A stretch of DNA of 5,550 bases. Origin: Anaerolineaceae bacterium. Its GTDB lineage: Bacteria; Chloroflexota; Anaerolineae; Anaerolineales; Anaerolineaceae. Both the position numbers and the translations under genes were made by a program. Under the pieces are notes generated by a model. It searched no databases, was not told where the DNA came from, and worked only from the letters and a program-made list of their open reading frames with translations. This document shows, in pieces, positions 1-5,550 of the stretch (within the stretch, counting starts at the first letter, position 1; each line of letters begins with the position of its first letter). The stretch lies in contig WOZC01000072.1 in the NCBI GenBank assembly GCA_011620465.1, positions 1-5,550 on the forward strand, given 5' to 3'.

Positions 1-24
1 CGGAGGGAGATGAACCCCCTCCGT
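1..24. repeat. Hairpin-forming short repeat, copy 1
   Basis: Bases 1-7 (CGGAGGG) and 17-23 (CCCTCCG) are perfect inverted arms around the 9-base loop AGATGAACC. The first 16 bases recur exactly at 103-118, and 21 of 24 bases match over the whole unit. The element starts at the window edge, so it may extend further left. No T-run follows on either visible side, so it does not look like an intrinsic terminator. It is most likely one member of a small dispersed or locally duplicated repeat, with no function inferred. Confidence 0.6.
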
Positions 25-102
25 ACGGTTGGGCAATAAATGCGATCCGGAACCTTTATACAGGGCAGGCTGGTCAGTGCACGTTCGCTACATATACATT
101 CA

Positions 103-126
103 CGGAGGGAGATGAACCTCTTCCAT
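103..126. repeat. Hairpin-forming short repeat, copy 2 (degenerate)
   Basis: This is the second copy of the unit at 1-24, offset by 102 bases. Bases 103-118 are identical to 1-16, including the left arm and the loop. The right arm differs at three positions (119, 121 and 125), and all three changes are transitions. Read as plus-strand RNA, two of these changes leave G-U pairs and one breaks the terminal pair; as minus-strand RNA they would all be mismatches. The 78 bases between the copies show no similarity to either unit that I can see. Confidence 0.6.
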
Positions 127-157
127 GCAGCTTGACTTTAATTTCTTTCGATCTTTT

Positions 158-184
158 AGCTATGAGCAATGAGCTATGAGCTAT
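158..184. repeat. Heptanucleotide tandem repeat (AGCTATG), about 3.9 copies
   Basis: The units are AGCTATG (158-164), AGCAATG (165-171), AGCTATG (172-178) and AGCTAT (179-184). Only one base in the second unit departs from the consensus. The array ends on the last base of the GH13 stop codon, which occupies 184-186 on the minus strand. A 7-base period is not a multiple of three, so expansion or contraction would alter the 3' flank of that gene without changing its reading frame. Confidence 0.75.
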
Positions 185-1989
185 CACCTGTCCTGGCTGT
201 AGATAAGAACAGAATATGGACCGATATTGATGTTACCGTGGTGGGTGAGACCGTCCTTTTCTCCCAACTGGGCTTTCACATCAGCGCTGTTGGTGTTGGC
301 GAAGGCGTCGCTATAAATTCTGGCATCACTGTTGAACCTCAATTTCCAAAGCCCTTCAGAAGGGAAACCAATCTGGTAATTCTCTCTTAATTCATTGGCA
401 AAATTGGCAACCACGACCACATCATCGCCTTTGCCGTGTTGATCCCAACGCTGAAAAGCAAGCATTTTGTGCTCCTGATTGAGGTGAAACACATTCAGAA
501 ATTGCCCTCGTAAGCCGCGGGTTTGGTCGCTCCAATTCCGGCGAGGCCTGATCAGATCGCGATAAAGGCGGGTGATGCCGTGGAAATCTTCGTTTAATGC
601 CCAGTCCAGAGGCACATTATCGCGGAACCAGTCACCCTGAAGGAATTCCTGCCCCTGGAAGATCATTGGGATGCCTGGAGAGGTGAACACCAACCCGGCT
701 GCCAGGGTGGAACGCTTTTGGGCGAACCAACCCTTGGGGTTGCTGGGGTCGATCTCCTGCGGTACGCGCGCTTTACCGTTGGCGACTTCGTCATGGCTCT
801 CGCTGTAAATCACACGTTTGAAAGCGTCGTTGTCGTAATTGAAACTAATCACGTTTTTGAGGAGGTCCATAGACCTTTCATTATCCGATATAGCTTCAAC
901 CACGGCGCGGATAGGATGGATAAAGGTGGCGTCCCATTGGGCGTGAAAACCCATCCCGTCTTTGTCGCTATCGCGTGTAACAAGCTCATTATTGCGCAGG
1001 TCTTCAGCGATCAAAATCACATGCTTGTGCCTGGCGCGAATCTCAGCATTGATTTCCGCCATCAAACTGGATCCTTCTTCAATCGGGTTGGTTTCTTCAC
1101 CATCTTTAGTGCGAGTGTAGAGCGTGGAATCGACACGCAAACCATCCGCGTGATACTCTTCCAGCCACATCAAGGCATTATCGCGTACAAATTGACGAAC
1201 TTCAGGGCGACCATAATCTGGACGGGTAGCACCCCAGGGGGTGATGGCGCGGTCATCGTTAAAGAAATAGATGCCGCCATAGTCTCCTTCATGCCATCCA
1301 TCAAAACGCCACAAATCCAGGTCGCTGGGTCCAAAGTGGTTGTAGACCACATCCTGGATCACGGAAAAACCGGCTTTGTGGGCTTCTCGGATAAAGTGTT
1401 TATAAGCATCTGGTCCGCCATAGATGGTTTCTACAGCAAAGATATTGGCTGGGTTATATCCCCAGGAATAATCTCCCGGAAATTCAGCAATAGGCATGAC
1501 CTGGATGGCGTTGACCCCTAATTGTTTGAGATGATCAAATTTTTGGGTGGCATCCTGAAAGTTTCCTGGTTTGCCTTCCTCTTCGGCTGTAAATGAGCCG
1601 ATATGCATTTCGTAGATCACTAATTCGTTGTGAGGAGGGAGTTGGTGCTGATCGTTTTGCCAATCAAAACTGTTTGGGTCGTAAATTACGCTATTTCCAA
1701 CAGAGTTGGTAACCTGGCGGGCATAAGGATCGACGCGGTAGAGCCGCTCACCCTGGTAGTGGATGAGGTATTTGTATTCCTGACCAGTTTCAGCTCCGGG
1801 TATGTCGATATACCAATAGCCGTTGCCTTCATGTTCCAGAGAGTGAGCACTTTCCTGCCATTGGTTAAAATCGCCAACAATTTTAACCAATTCTGCATGC
1901 GGTGCCCAAACCCGAAAGGCAACGCCGCCTTTGTAGACAATTGAGCCCATTCCGCTGTATTTAGTTTGTTTTGATTGATTCGCTTCCAT
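184..1989 (-). CDS. GH13 alpha-glucan enzyme with CBM48-like domain, branching-enzyme-like
   Basis: This complete 601-residue protein probably transfers or hydrolyses alpha-1,4/1,6-glucan chains in the cytoplasm, since no signal peptide is visible. An N-terminal CBM48/E-set domain spans roughly residues 18-105 (FRVWAP, VGDFNQW). The TIM barrel follows at about 120-480, then a C-terminal beta domain. The four GH13 regions are present: DVVYNH (213-218), GLRVDS with nucleophile D287, IAED with general acid/base E329, and SHDE with transition-state stabiliser D400. The SHDEV...GK region resembles glycogen branching enzymes (GlgB), whereas DVVYNHFGP and the ~600-residue length resemble malto-oligosyltrehalose trehalohydrolase (TreZ). 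I favour a branching-type enzyme; TreZ or an alpha-amylase are alternatives. The start is supported by GAGGA at 1993-1997, about 4 bases before ATG. The stop is TGA, reached just after a tandem repeat. The gap of 179 bases to the ABC gene suggests its own promoter, but I found no convincing one. Confidence 0.9.
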   Translation of the reverse strand: MEANQSKQTKYSGMGSIVYKGGVAFRVWAPHAELVKIVGDFNQWQESAHSLEHEGNGYWYIDIPGAETGQEYKYLIHYQGERLYRVDPYARQVTNSVGNSVIYDPNSFDWQNDQHQLPPHNELVIYEMHIGSFTAEEEGKPGNFQDATQKFDHLKQLGVNAIQVMPIAEFPGDYSWGYNPANIFAVETIYGGPDAYKHFIREAHKAGFSVIQDVVYNHFGPSDLDLWRFDGWHEGDYGGIYFFNDDRAITPWGATRPDYGRPEVRQFVRDNALMWLEEYHADGLRVDSTLYTRTKDGEETNPIEEGSSLMAEINAEIRARHKHVILIAEDLRNNELVTRDSDKDGMGFHAQWDATFIHPIRAVVEAISDNERSMDLLKNVISFNYDNDAFKRVIYSESHDEVANGKARVPQEIDPSNPKGWFAQKRSTLAAGLVFTSPGIPMIFQGQEFLQGDWFRDNVPLDWALNEDFHGITRLYRDLIRPRRNWSDQTRGLRGQFLNVFHLNQEHKMLAFQRWDQHGKGDDVVVVANFANELRENYQIGFPSEGLWKLRFNSDARIYSDAFANTNSADVKAQLGEKDGLTHHGNINIGPYSVLIYSQDR

Positions 1990-2093
1990 TTTTCCTCAAA
2001 AGTTAAGTTGTATTACTAGCCTAAACCTGATCACGATAGATAATCATAAACTCATTTGGGCATATAGCTTCCTCAAGGTGGGACAAAGGTTGT

Positions 2094-2134
2094 GTAATGT
2101 ATAGAGGGAACATGGGCGCCGTCCCCTACATTAC
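2094..2134. repeat. Imperfect hairpin element between ABC and GH13 genes
   Basis: GTAATGTA (2094-2101) and TACATTAC (2127-2134) are perfect 8-base inverted arms. Inside them GGGA (2106-2109) can pair with TCCC (2122-2125) across an uneven internal loop. The apical part contains the palindrome GGCGCC (2115-2120). On the minus strand the hairpin lies 35 bases after the ABC stop and about 105 bases before the GH13 start. No T-run follows it in that direction, so it is a poor intrinsic terminator. It could be a MITE-like or REP-like insertion, an mRNA-stabilising hairpin, or part of the GH13 leader. Confidence 0.5.
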
Positions 2135-2168
2135 CCCATCTTTAGCAGGGAGAAAAGAAAAAACAGAA

Positions 2169-4010
2169 TTACCGGTAGCCTTCAGCCTGCAAGTTGAAGA
2201 GGTGGGCGTAAGCCTGGTTGCGAGCCATCAATTCTTCGTGGCTGCCAAGCTCACTGATACGCCCTTCCGAAAGGACCACGATCCGGTCAGCCATACGCAC
2301 GGTTGAAAAGCGGTGGGAGATCAGCACCGCGATGCGCCCTTGCATCAACTCTCTGAAGCGCAAGAAAATTTCATATTCCGCCTGGGCGTCCAGAGCAGAA
2401 GTGGGTTCATCGAGGATGAGCACCTCAGCCTTGCGCATAAAAGCACGCGCCAGGGCGATTTTTTGCCATTGCCCGCCAGAGAGCTCGTGCCCGCGGTTCC
2501 ACCGGCGACCAAGTACAGTCTCATAGCCATCGGGCAGGTCAGCGATGAGCTGGGATGCGCCGCCTTTATCCGCTGCCACTTCAATGCGAGCCTGGTTGTC
2601 GAGGTCCTCGATTTGACCGAAGCCAATGTTCTCCTTGACACTGAATTGATAGCGCACAAAGTCCTGGAAGATAACGCCAAAACGTTGGTGCAAACTTTTC
2701 ATGTCAAAGTCCCGCAGGTCGGTGCCATCCAGGGTGATGCGCCCTTCAGTTGGGTCGTAGAGCCTGGTGAGGAGTTTGATCAGGGTGGTTTTGCCGGCAC
2801 CGTTGAGACCAACCAGGGCGATACTCTCTCCAGGTTTAATAAAGAGATTTACATTCTTCAGGACATACTTTTCAGAACCGGGATATTTAAAAGACACATT
2901 CTCGAAACGAATGCCTCCTTCAATCGGGGCAGGAGCGATTTTTCCGTTCTCAGGGGAGTGCAAAGCAGGCTCGATTTTCAGGAAGTCGATCAGGTTGTCC
3001 AGGTAAAGGTTGTTTTCGTAGAGCATTCTGAAGTTTTCCAGAAGCGTTTGAACGGCGTGCTGCGACTGGCGAAATACGGAAAGGAACATGGTCATATCAC
3101 CCAGGGTAATTGCCTGGGTAATGGTGCGGATAATTACCCAAATATAACTGCCGTAGTACGCCAGGTTGGAGAGCATCCCCCACGCCAGGCTGGCGAAGGT
3201 GTTGCGGCGGGCGATAGAAGTATCTTCGTCAATGAATTGGGTGAAGAGGTCTTCATAGCGCTTTTTGAGAGCTGGACCCAGACCGAAAAGTTTGATCTCT
3301 TTGACCGTTTCATTGCTGGTGAGCAGCATTTCGATATAGCTCAACAAACGGGATTCAGGGGCGCGATGGCTGACAGCCCGAAAGGACATTTCTGCAAAGC
3401 GGGAGTTGGAGAGAAAATTCGGTACCGCTGCCAAAATGACTACAACCGCCAGCCAGGGGCTAAAACCGATCAGCAGGAACACCAATGAAATCAGAGTAAT
3501 GAATTGCTGGACGACCTGAGAGATAGCGGTGACAATCGCCAAAGCGGAACTGTCGGCTCGCCGACGAGCATTTTGCATATCATCGTAAAAGACTGGGTCC
3601 TCGTAGAATTGCAGGTCGAGGTTGATGGATTTGTCGATGATGAGGGTGTTGACATGTTTGGTGAGCAGCGAGCGCAGAATATTGGTGGAAAGACTCCGGA
3701 AAGAGTTTAACAAGGTGCTGACCAGCAGAAGCGCAAATTCGAAAAGAACAAATGGGAGCACCAGCTGTAAACCAGCCTGTACATCCGCACCGATTTTGAT
3801 CGCCTGAAGGATGCGGTCGACGATCATTTTACCCACCCATGATTGAGCTGCTGGAAGAACGGCGATGAGAGGAATCAGGCTAAAGTTGATCAGGGTATGG
3901 CGCTTGCTGGCTTGCCAGACAAGTTTAAAAGCCTGGGGTGTGTTGCGCAAAGCTTCTCTGGCGTCTTTCCAGGAAGAAAGTTGATTTTGTGATGGGTTTC
4001 CAGGCTGCAT
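2169..4010 (-). CDS. ABC exporter half-transporter, fused permease and ATPase
   Basis: This 613-residue protein has an N-terminal transmembrane domain (about residues 35-320) and a C-terminal nucleotide-binding domain (about 365-605), the normal layout and length for a type IV/B-family ABC exporter half that works as a homo- or heterodimer in the cytoplasmic membrane. Hydrophobic segments are near 41-58, 82-101, 158-182, 184-200 and 272-315. The ATPase is intact: Walker A GLNGAGKT (401-408), Q-loop Q449, signature LSGGQ (510-514), Walker B LILDEP with catalytic E535, D-loop SALD (538-541) and switch H566. All catalytic residues are canonical, so a homodimer is possible, and no second half-transporter is visible nearby. 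Nothing identifies the substrate, and no N-terminal peptidase domain is seen. The start is supported by AAGGA at 4017-4021, six bases before ATG. The stop is TAA at 2169-2171, followed on the coding strand by a pyrimidine-rich stretch without a clear hairpin. Confidence 0.95.
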   Translation of the reverse strand: MQPGNPSQNQLSSWKDAREALRNTPQAFKLVWQASKRHTLINFSLIPLIAVLPAAQSWVGKMIVDRILQAIKIGADVQAGLQLVLPFVLFEFALLLVSTLLNSFRSLSTNILRSLLTKHVNTLIIDKSINLDLQFYEDPVFYDDMQNARRRADSSALAIVTAISQVVQQFITLISLVFLLIGFSPWLAVVVILAAVPNFLSNSRFAEMSFRAVSHRAPESRLLSYIEMLLTSNETVKEIKLFGLGPALKKRYEDLFTQFIDEDTSIARRNTFASLAWGMLSNLAYYGSYIWVIIRTITQAITLGDMTMFLSVFRQSQHAVQTLLENFRMLYENNLYLDNLIDFLKIEPALHSPENGKIAPAPIEGGIRFENVSFKYPGSEKYVLKNVNLFIKPGESIALVGLNGAGKTTLIKLLTRLYDPTEGRITLDGTDLRDFDMKSLHQRFGVIFQDFVRYQFSVKENIGFGQIEDLDNQARIEVAADKGGASQLIADLPDGYETVLGRRWNRGHELSGGQWQKIALARAFMRKAEVLILDEPTSALDAQAEYEIFLRFRELMQGRIAVLISHRFSTVRMADRIVVLSEGRISELGSHEELMARNQAYAHLFNLQAEGYR

Positions 4011-4037
4011 AGGTTTTCCTTTTTGCTGTATTGGAAC

Positions 4038-4043
4038 ATTCTA
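4038..4043 (-). promoter_or_regulatory. Weak -10 promoter candidate for the ABC gene
   Basis: On the minus strand this reads TAGAAT, a 5-of-6 match to TATAAT. It would give a short leader of about 20 bases containing the Shine-Dalgarno site AAGGA at 4017-4021. There is no good -35 at 16-18 bases: the best nearby hexamer, TTGCAT, sits 20 bases away. Its position just after a candidate terminator makes sense for an independently transcribed gene, but the match alone could be chance. Confidence 0.25.
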
Positions 4044-4074
4044 ACGCAGGAAGGAGTGGTTGAATGCAATTTGG

Positions 4075-4111
4075 AAAAAATCGTAGGCCAGATTCCGCAG
4101 TTGAATCCGGC
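4075..4111 (-). terminator. Candidate rho-independent terminator upstream of the ABC gene
   Basis: On the minus strand a hairpin is formed by 4103-4111 and 4087-4095, with eight of nine positions paired and a 7-base loop (4096-4102). A run of six T (4075-4080) follows after six bases. The gap between stem and T-run is longer than ideal. It would stop readthrough from pgm before the ABC exporter gene. Confidence 0.4.
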
Positions 4112-4145
4112 TTGCCCCTTACAAATTATTGCCAGATAGAAAAGC

Positions 4146-4351
4146 GCAATCTTGGCTACGGGGCTACGCCCACTTTGCCGCTTCGCTCTTACTGTGTACG
4201 CGAGCAGCCGCAATGACGAAATAAAGGCAGATTGCCACGCCGTTTTGCCAAGAGAAGGCATAAAAACCCATTGAAGCTTAACGACAAATCGGCTCGCAGT
4301 GACCAACTTCTTTATGATTGCGAGCCGACTGTAACTAGACTGGCAATTAAT
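4146..4351. repeat. Gap filled with degenerate dispersed-repeat-like segments
   Basis: Three segments resemble parts of the short intergenic repeats of the 'CGTCATTGCGAGC...AGATTGCC' kind found in many bacterial genomes. The first is GCAATCTT (4146-4153) through CCGCAATGACG (4208-4218). The second runs from CAGATTGCCACGCCG (4228-4242) to TCGGCTCGCAGTGACC (4289-4302 and onward). The third is inverted, from GATTGCGAGCCGAC (4316-4329) to TGGCAATT (4341-4348). No coding sequence with recognisable character lies in the 4011-4353 gap. Reading frames there run out of gene context and match nothing I know. Assignment to a repeat family is from memory of the motif, not from a search. Confidence 0.5.
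4289..4328 (-). terminator. Stem-loop just downstream of pgm, possible terminator
   Basis: TCGGCTCGCA (4289-4298) and TGCGAGCCGA (4319-4328) are perfect 10-base inverted arms with a 20-base loop, beginning 25 bases after the pgm stop. On the minus strand only a weak T-containing tract (TTTGTCGTT) follows. It may act as a terminator or as a 3'-end-stabilising hairpin for pgm mRNA. It is also formed by two of the repeat-like segments in inverted orientation. Confidence 0.45.
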
Positions 4352-4353
4352 TC

Positions 4354-5550
4354 CTAACTCATCGCTGCATCGACGATTTCACGCGCTTCCGCCTGGATTT
4401 TAGCCAAATGCTCAGCACTTTTCAGGCTCTCGGCATAGATTTTATAAATTTCCTCGGTCCCTGACGGGCGGGCAGCAAACCAACCATTTTGAGTCACAAC
4501 TTTGAGCCCACCAATTGGAGCGTGATTGCAGGCAGCGGCTGTCAGTTTTTCGAGGATGGGATCACCAGCCATGGTTTCGGCTTTGACCAGGTTTGGTGAC
4601 AGGTCGGAAAGGATGGCTTTTTGCGCGGCTGATGCGGGGGCATCCACGCGCGCGTACCAGGAACCGCCCAATTCCGCTTCGAGCGCCTGGTAGTGCAGAC
4701 CAGGGTCTTTGCCTGTAACCGCCAGGATCTCAGCAGCTAATAAGTTGAGGATAAACCCGTCTTTATCAGTGGTCCAAGTTCCTCCGTTTTTGCGGAGGAA
4801 GGATGCACCAGCGCTCTCTTCTCCACCGAAACCAATGTCTCCACTTAGCAAACCAGGCACGAACCACTTGAAGCCAACCGGCACCTCGCACAGCTTGCGA
4901 CCGATCTTCTTAACCACCTTGTCGATGATAGAACTGGAGACTATAGTCTTGCCTACAGCGGCATCAACAGACCAACCAGGTCGATGTTGAAAGAGATACC
5001 AGATGGCAACGCTGAGGTAATGGTTTGGGTTCATCAATCCGACACTGGGCGTGACGATGCCGTGACGGTCGAAGTCCACATCATTGCCGAAGGCGATGTC
5101 GAAATCATTCTTCATGGCGACCAAGCTCGCCATGGCATATGGAGAGGAACAGTCCATGCGGATCTTGCCATCCTTATCGAGGGTCATGAAAGAGAAAGTC
5201 GGATCAACGCGTTTGTTGACCACCTCCAAATTCAGCCTATACATTTCTGCCATGGGTTCCCAGTAAGCTATACCGGAGCCGCCCAGGGGATCCGCACCGA
5301 TATGAATACGGGAATCCGCGATGGCTTTCATGTCGATCACATTCTCGAGGTCTTTAAGATAGGGAGTGAGCAGATCTATTTGGGTGGTAGTGGCTGCCGC
5401 CATGGCTTTGTTGAGCGGGATGCGGCGCACATCTTTCATACCGTTGTCAATGATCTGGTTGGCACGGTTTTGGACCCATTTGGTCGTGCTGGTATCGGCT
5501 GGACCGCCGTTGGGTGGGTTGTATTTGAAACCGCCGTCTTCGGGAGGGTT
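4354..5550 (-). CDS. pgm: Phosphoglucomutase (alpha-D-glucose phosphate-specific), 5' end outside window
   Basis: The enzyme interconverts glucose-1-phosphate and glucose-6-phosphate in the cytoplasm, linking glycogen and nucleotide-sugar synthesis to glycolysis. The frame stays open to the window edge, giving 398 visible residues. The first internal methionine, at 5437-5439, is not the start: the 37 codons before it encode NPPEDGGFKYNPPNGGPADT, closely matching E. coli Pgm just after its active-site TPSH. The catalytic phosphoserine therefore lies just outside the window, and the visible length equals the remainder of a ~546-residue Pgm. Seen here are the metal-binding loop DVDFDRHG (visible residues 157-164, Asp at 157, 159 and 161), the sugar-binding loop GGEESAG (242-248) and the phosphate-binding loop RPSGTE (361-366). 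These place it with bacterial Pgm of the phosphohexomutase superfamily rather than with phosphomannomutase/ManB types. The stop is TAG at 4354-4356, followed by a strong stem-loop. Its promoter is outside the window. Confidence 0.95.
   Translation of the reverse strand, partial: NPPEDGGFKYNPPNGGPADTSTTKWVQNRANQIIDNGMKDVRRIPLNKAMAAATTTQIDLLTPYLKDLENVIDMKAIADSRIHIGADPLGGSGIAYWEPMAEMYRLNLEVVNKRVDPTFSFMTLDKDGKIRMDCSSPYAMASLVAMKNDFDIAFGNDVDFDRHGIVTPSVGLMNPNHYLSVAIWYLFQHRPGWSVDAAVGKTIVSSSIIDKVVKKIGRKLCEVPVGFKWFVPGLLSGDIGFGGEESAGASFLRKNGGTWTTDKDGFILNLLAAEILAVTGKDPGLHYQALEAELGGSWYARVDAPASAAQKAILSDLSPNLVKAETMAGDPILEKLTAAACNHAPIGGLKVVTQNGWFAARPSGTEEIYKIYAESLKSAEHLAKIQAEAREIVDAAMS

Noticed and set aside
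1..126. Possible CRISPR array or fragment from the two 24-base repeats
   Set aside because: Only two units are seen, the 78-base interval is too long for a normal spacer, the second unit is degenerate, and no cas gene is present.
169..390. Plus-strand 73-codon reading frame over the end of the GH13 gene
   Set aside because: It begins inside the heptanucleotide array and continues antisense to the GH13 C-terminal domain, so it is a shadow frame.
718..1521. Plus-strand open reading frame of 267 codons antisense to the GH13 gene
   Set aside because: It is contained within the catalytic barrel of a clearly real gene and its translation shows no family features.
2043..2048. TATGAT on the minus strand as a -10 box for the GH13 gene
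   Set aside because: The only -35-like hexamer (TTGAGG, 2071-2076) is 22 bases away, too far for a normal promoter, and nothing suitable sits at 16-18 bases.
2313..3488. Long open reading frame (391 codons) on the plus strand, antisense to the ABC exporter gene
   Set aside because: It lies wholly inside a gene with every ABC motif intact, has no recognisable domain, and is best explained as an open shadow frame caused by codon bias of the real gene.
3890..4306. Minus-strand open reading frame of 138 codons spanning the gap and the start of the ABC gene
   Set aside because: It overlaps the ABC coding start by over 100 bases in another frame, its upstream part is repeat-like DNA, and the translation has no recognisable character.
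4354..5439. Phosphoglucomutase starting at the internal ATG at 5437-5439
   Set aside because: The same frame continues upstream to the window edge and encodes residues conserved in Pgm, so the real start lies outside the window.

Overview
The window looks like chromosomal DNA of a free-living bacterium. All three recognisable genes are on the minus strand, so they are transcribed from the right edge to the left: phosphoglucomutase (5' end cut by the window edge), a complete ABC exporter half-transporter, and a complete GH13 alpha-glucan enzyme. The mix of an Anaerolineae-style GH13 protein and repeat-rich intergenic DNA is compatible with the phylum Chloroflexota. That assignment is an impression from protein style, not something the sequence proves.

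Layout from right to left. At 4354-5550 is the C-terminal ~398 residues of an alpha-D-glucose phosphate-specific phosphoglucomutase (pgm). The catalytic phosphoserine codon should lie only two codons beyond the window edge. At 4011-4353 is a 343-base gap without a credible gene. It holds two candidate terminators for pgm, fragments resembling dispersed 'ATTGCGAGCC / AGATTGCCACGCC'-type repeats, and a weak promoter candidate with a good Shine-Dalgarno site in front of the ABC gene. At 2169-4010 is a 613-residue ABC exporter with fused membrane and ATPase domains. At 1990-2168 is a 179-base gap with a hairpin repeat and the ribosome-binding site of the next gene. At 184-1989 is a 601-residue GH13 protein with an N-terminal CBM48-like domain and branching-enzyme-like features. 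At 1-183 is non-coding DNA with two copies of a 24-base hairpin repeat and a heptanucleotide tandem repeat that runs up to the GH13 stop codon.

Phosphoglucomutase interconverts glucose-1-phosphate and glucose-6-phosphate. The GH13 enzyme probably remodels or cleaves alpha-glucan, so the two fit a glycogen or maltodextrin neighbourhood. The ABC exporter between them has no evident link to glucan metabolism, and its substrate cannot be read from the sequence. The gaps, repeats and candidate terminators argue for separate transcription units rather than one tight operon. I found no convincing new biological system here. The most unusual material is the small repeats in the three gaps and the mixed catalytic motifs of the GH13 enzyme.
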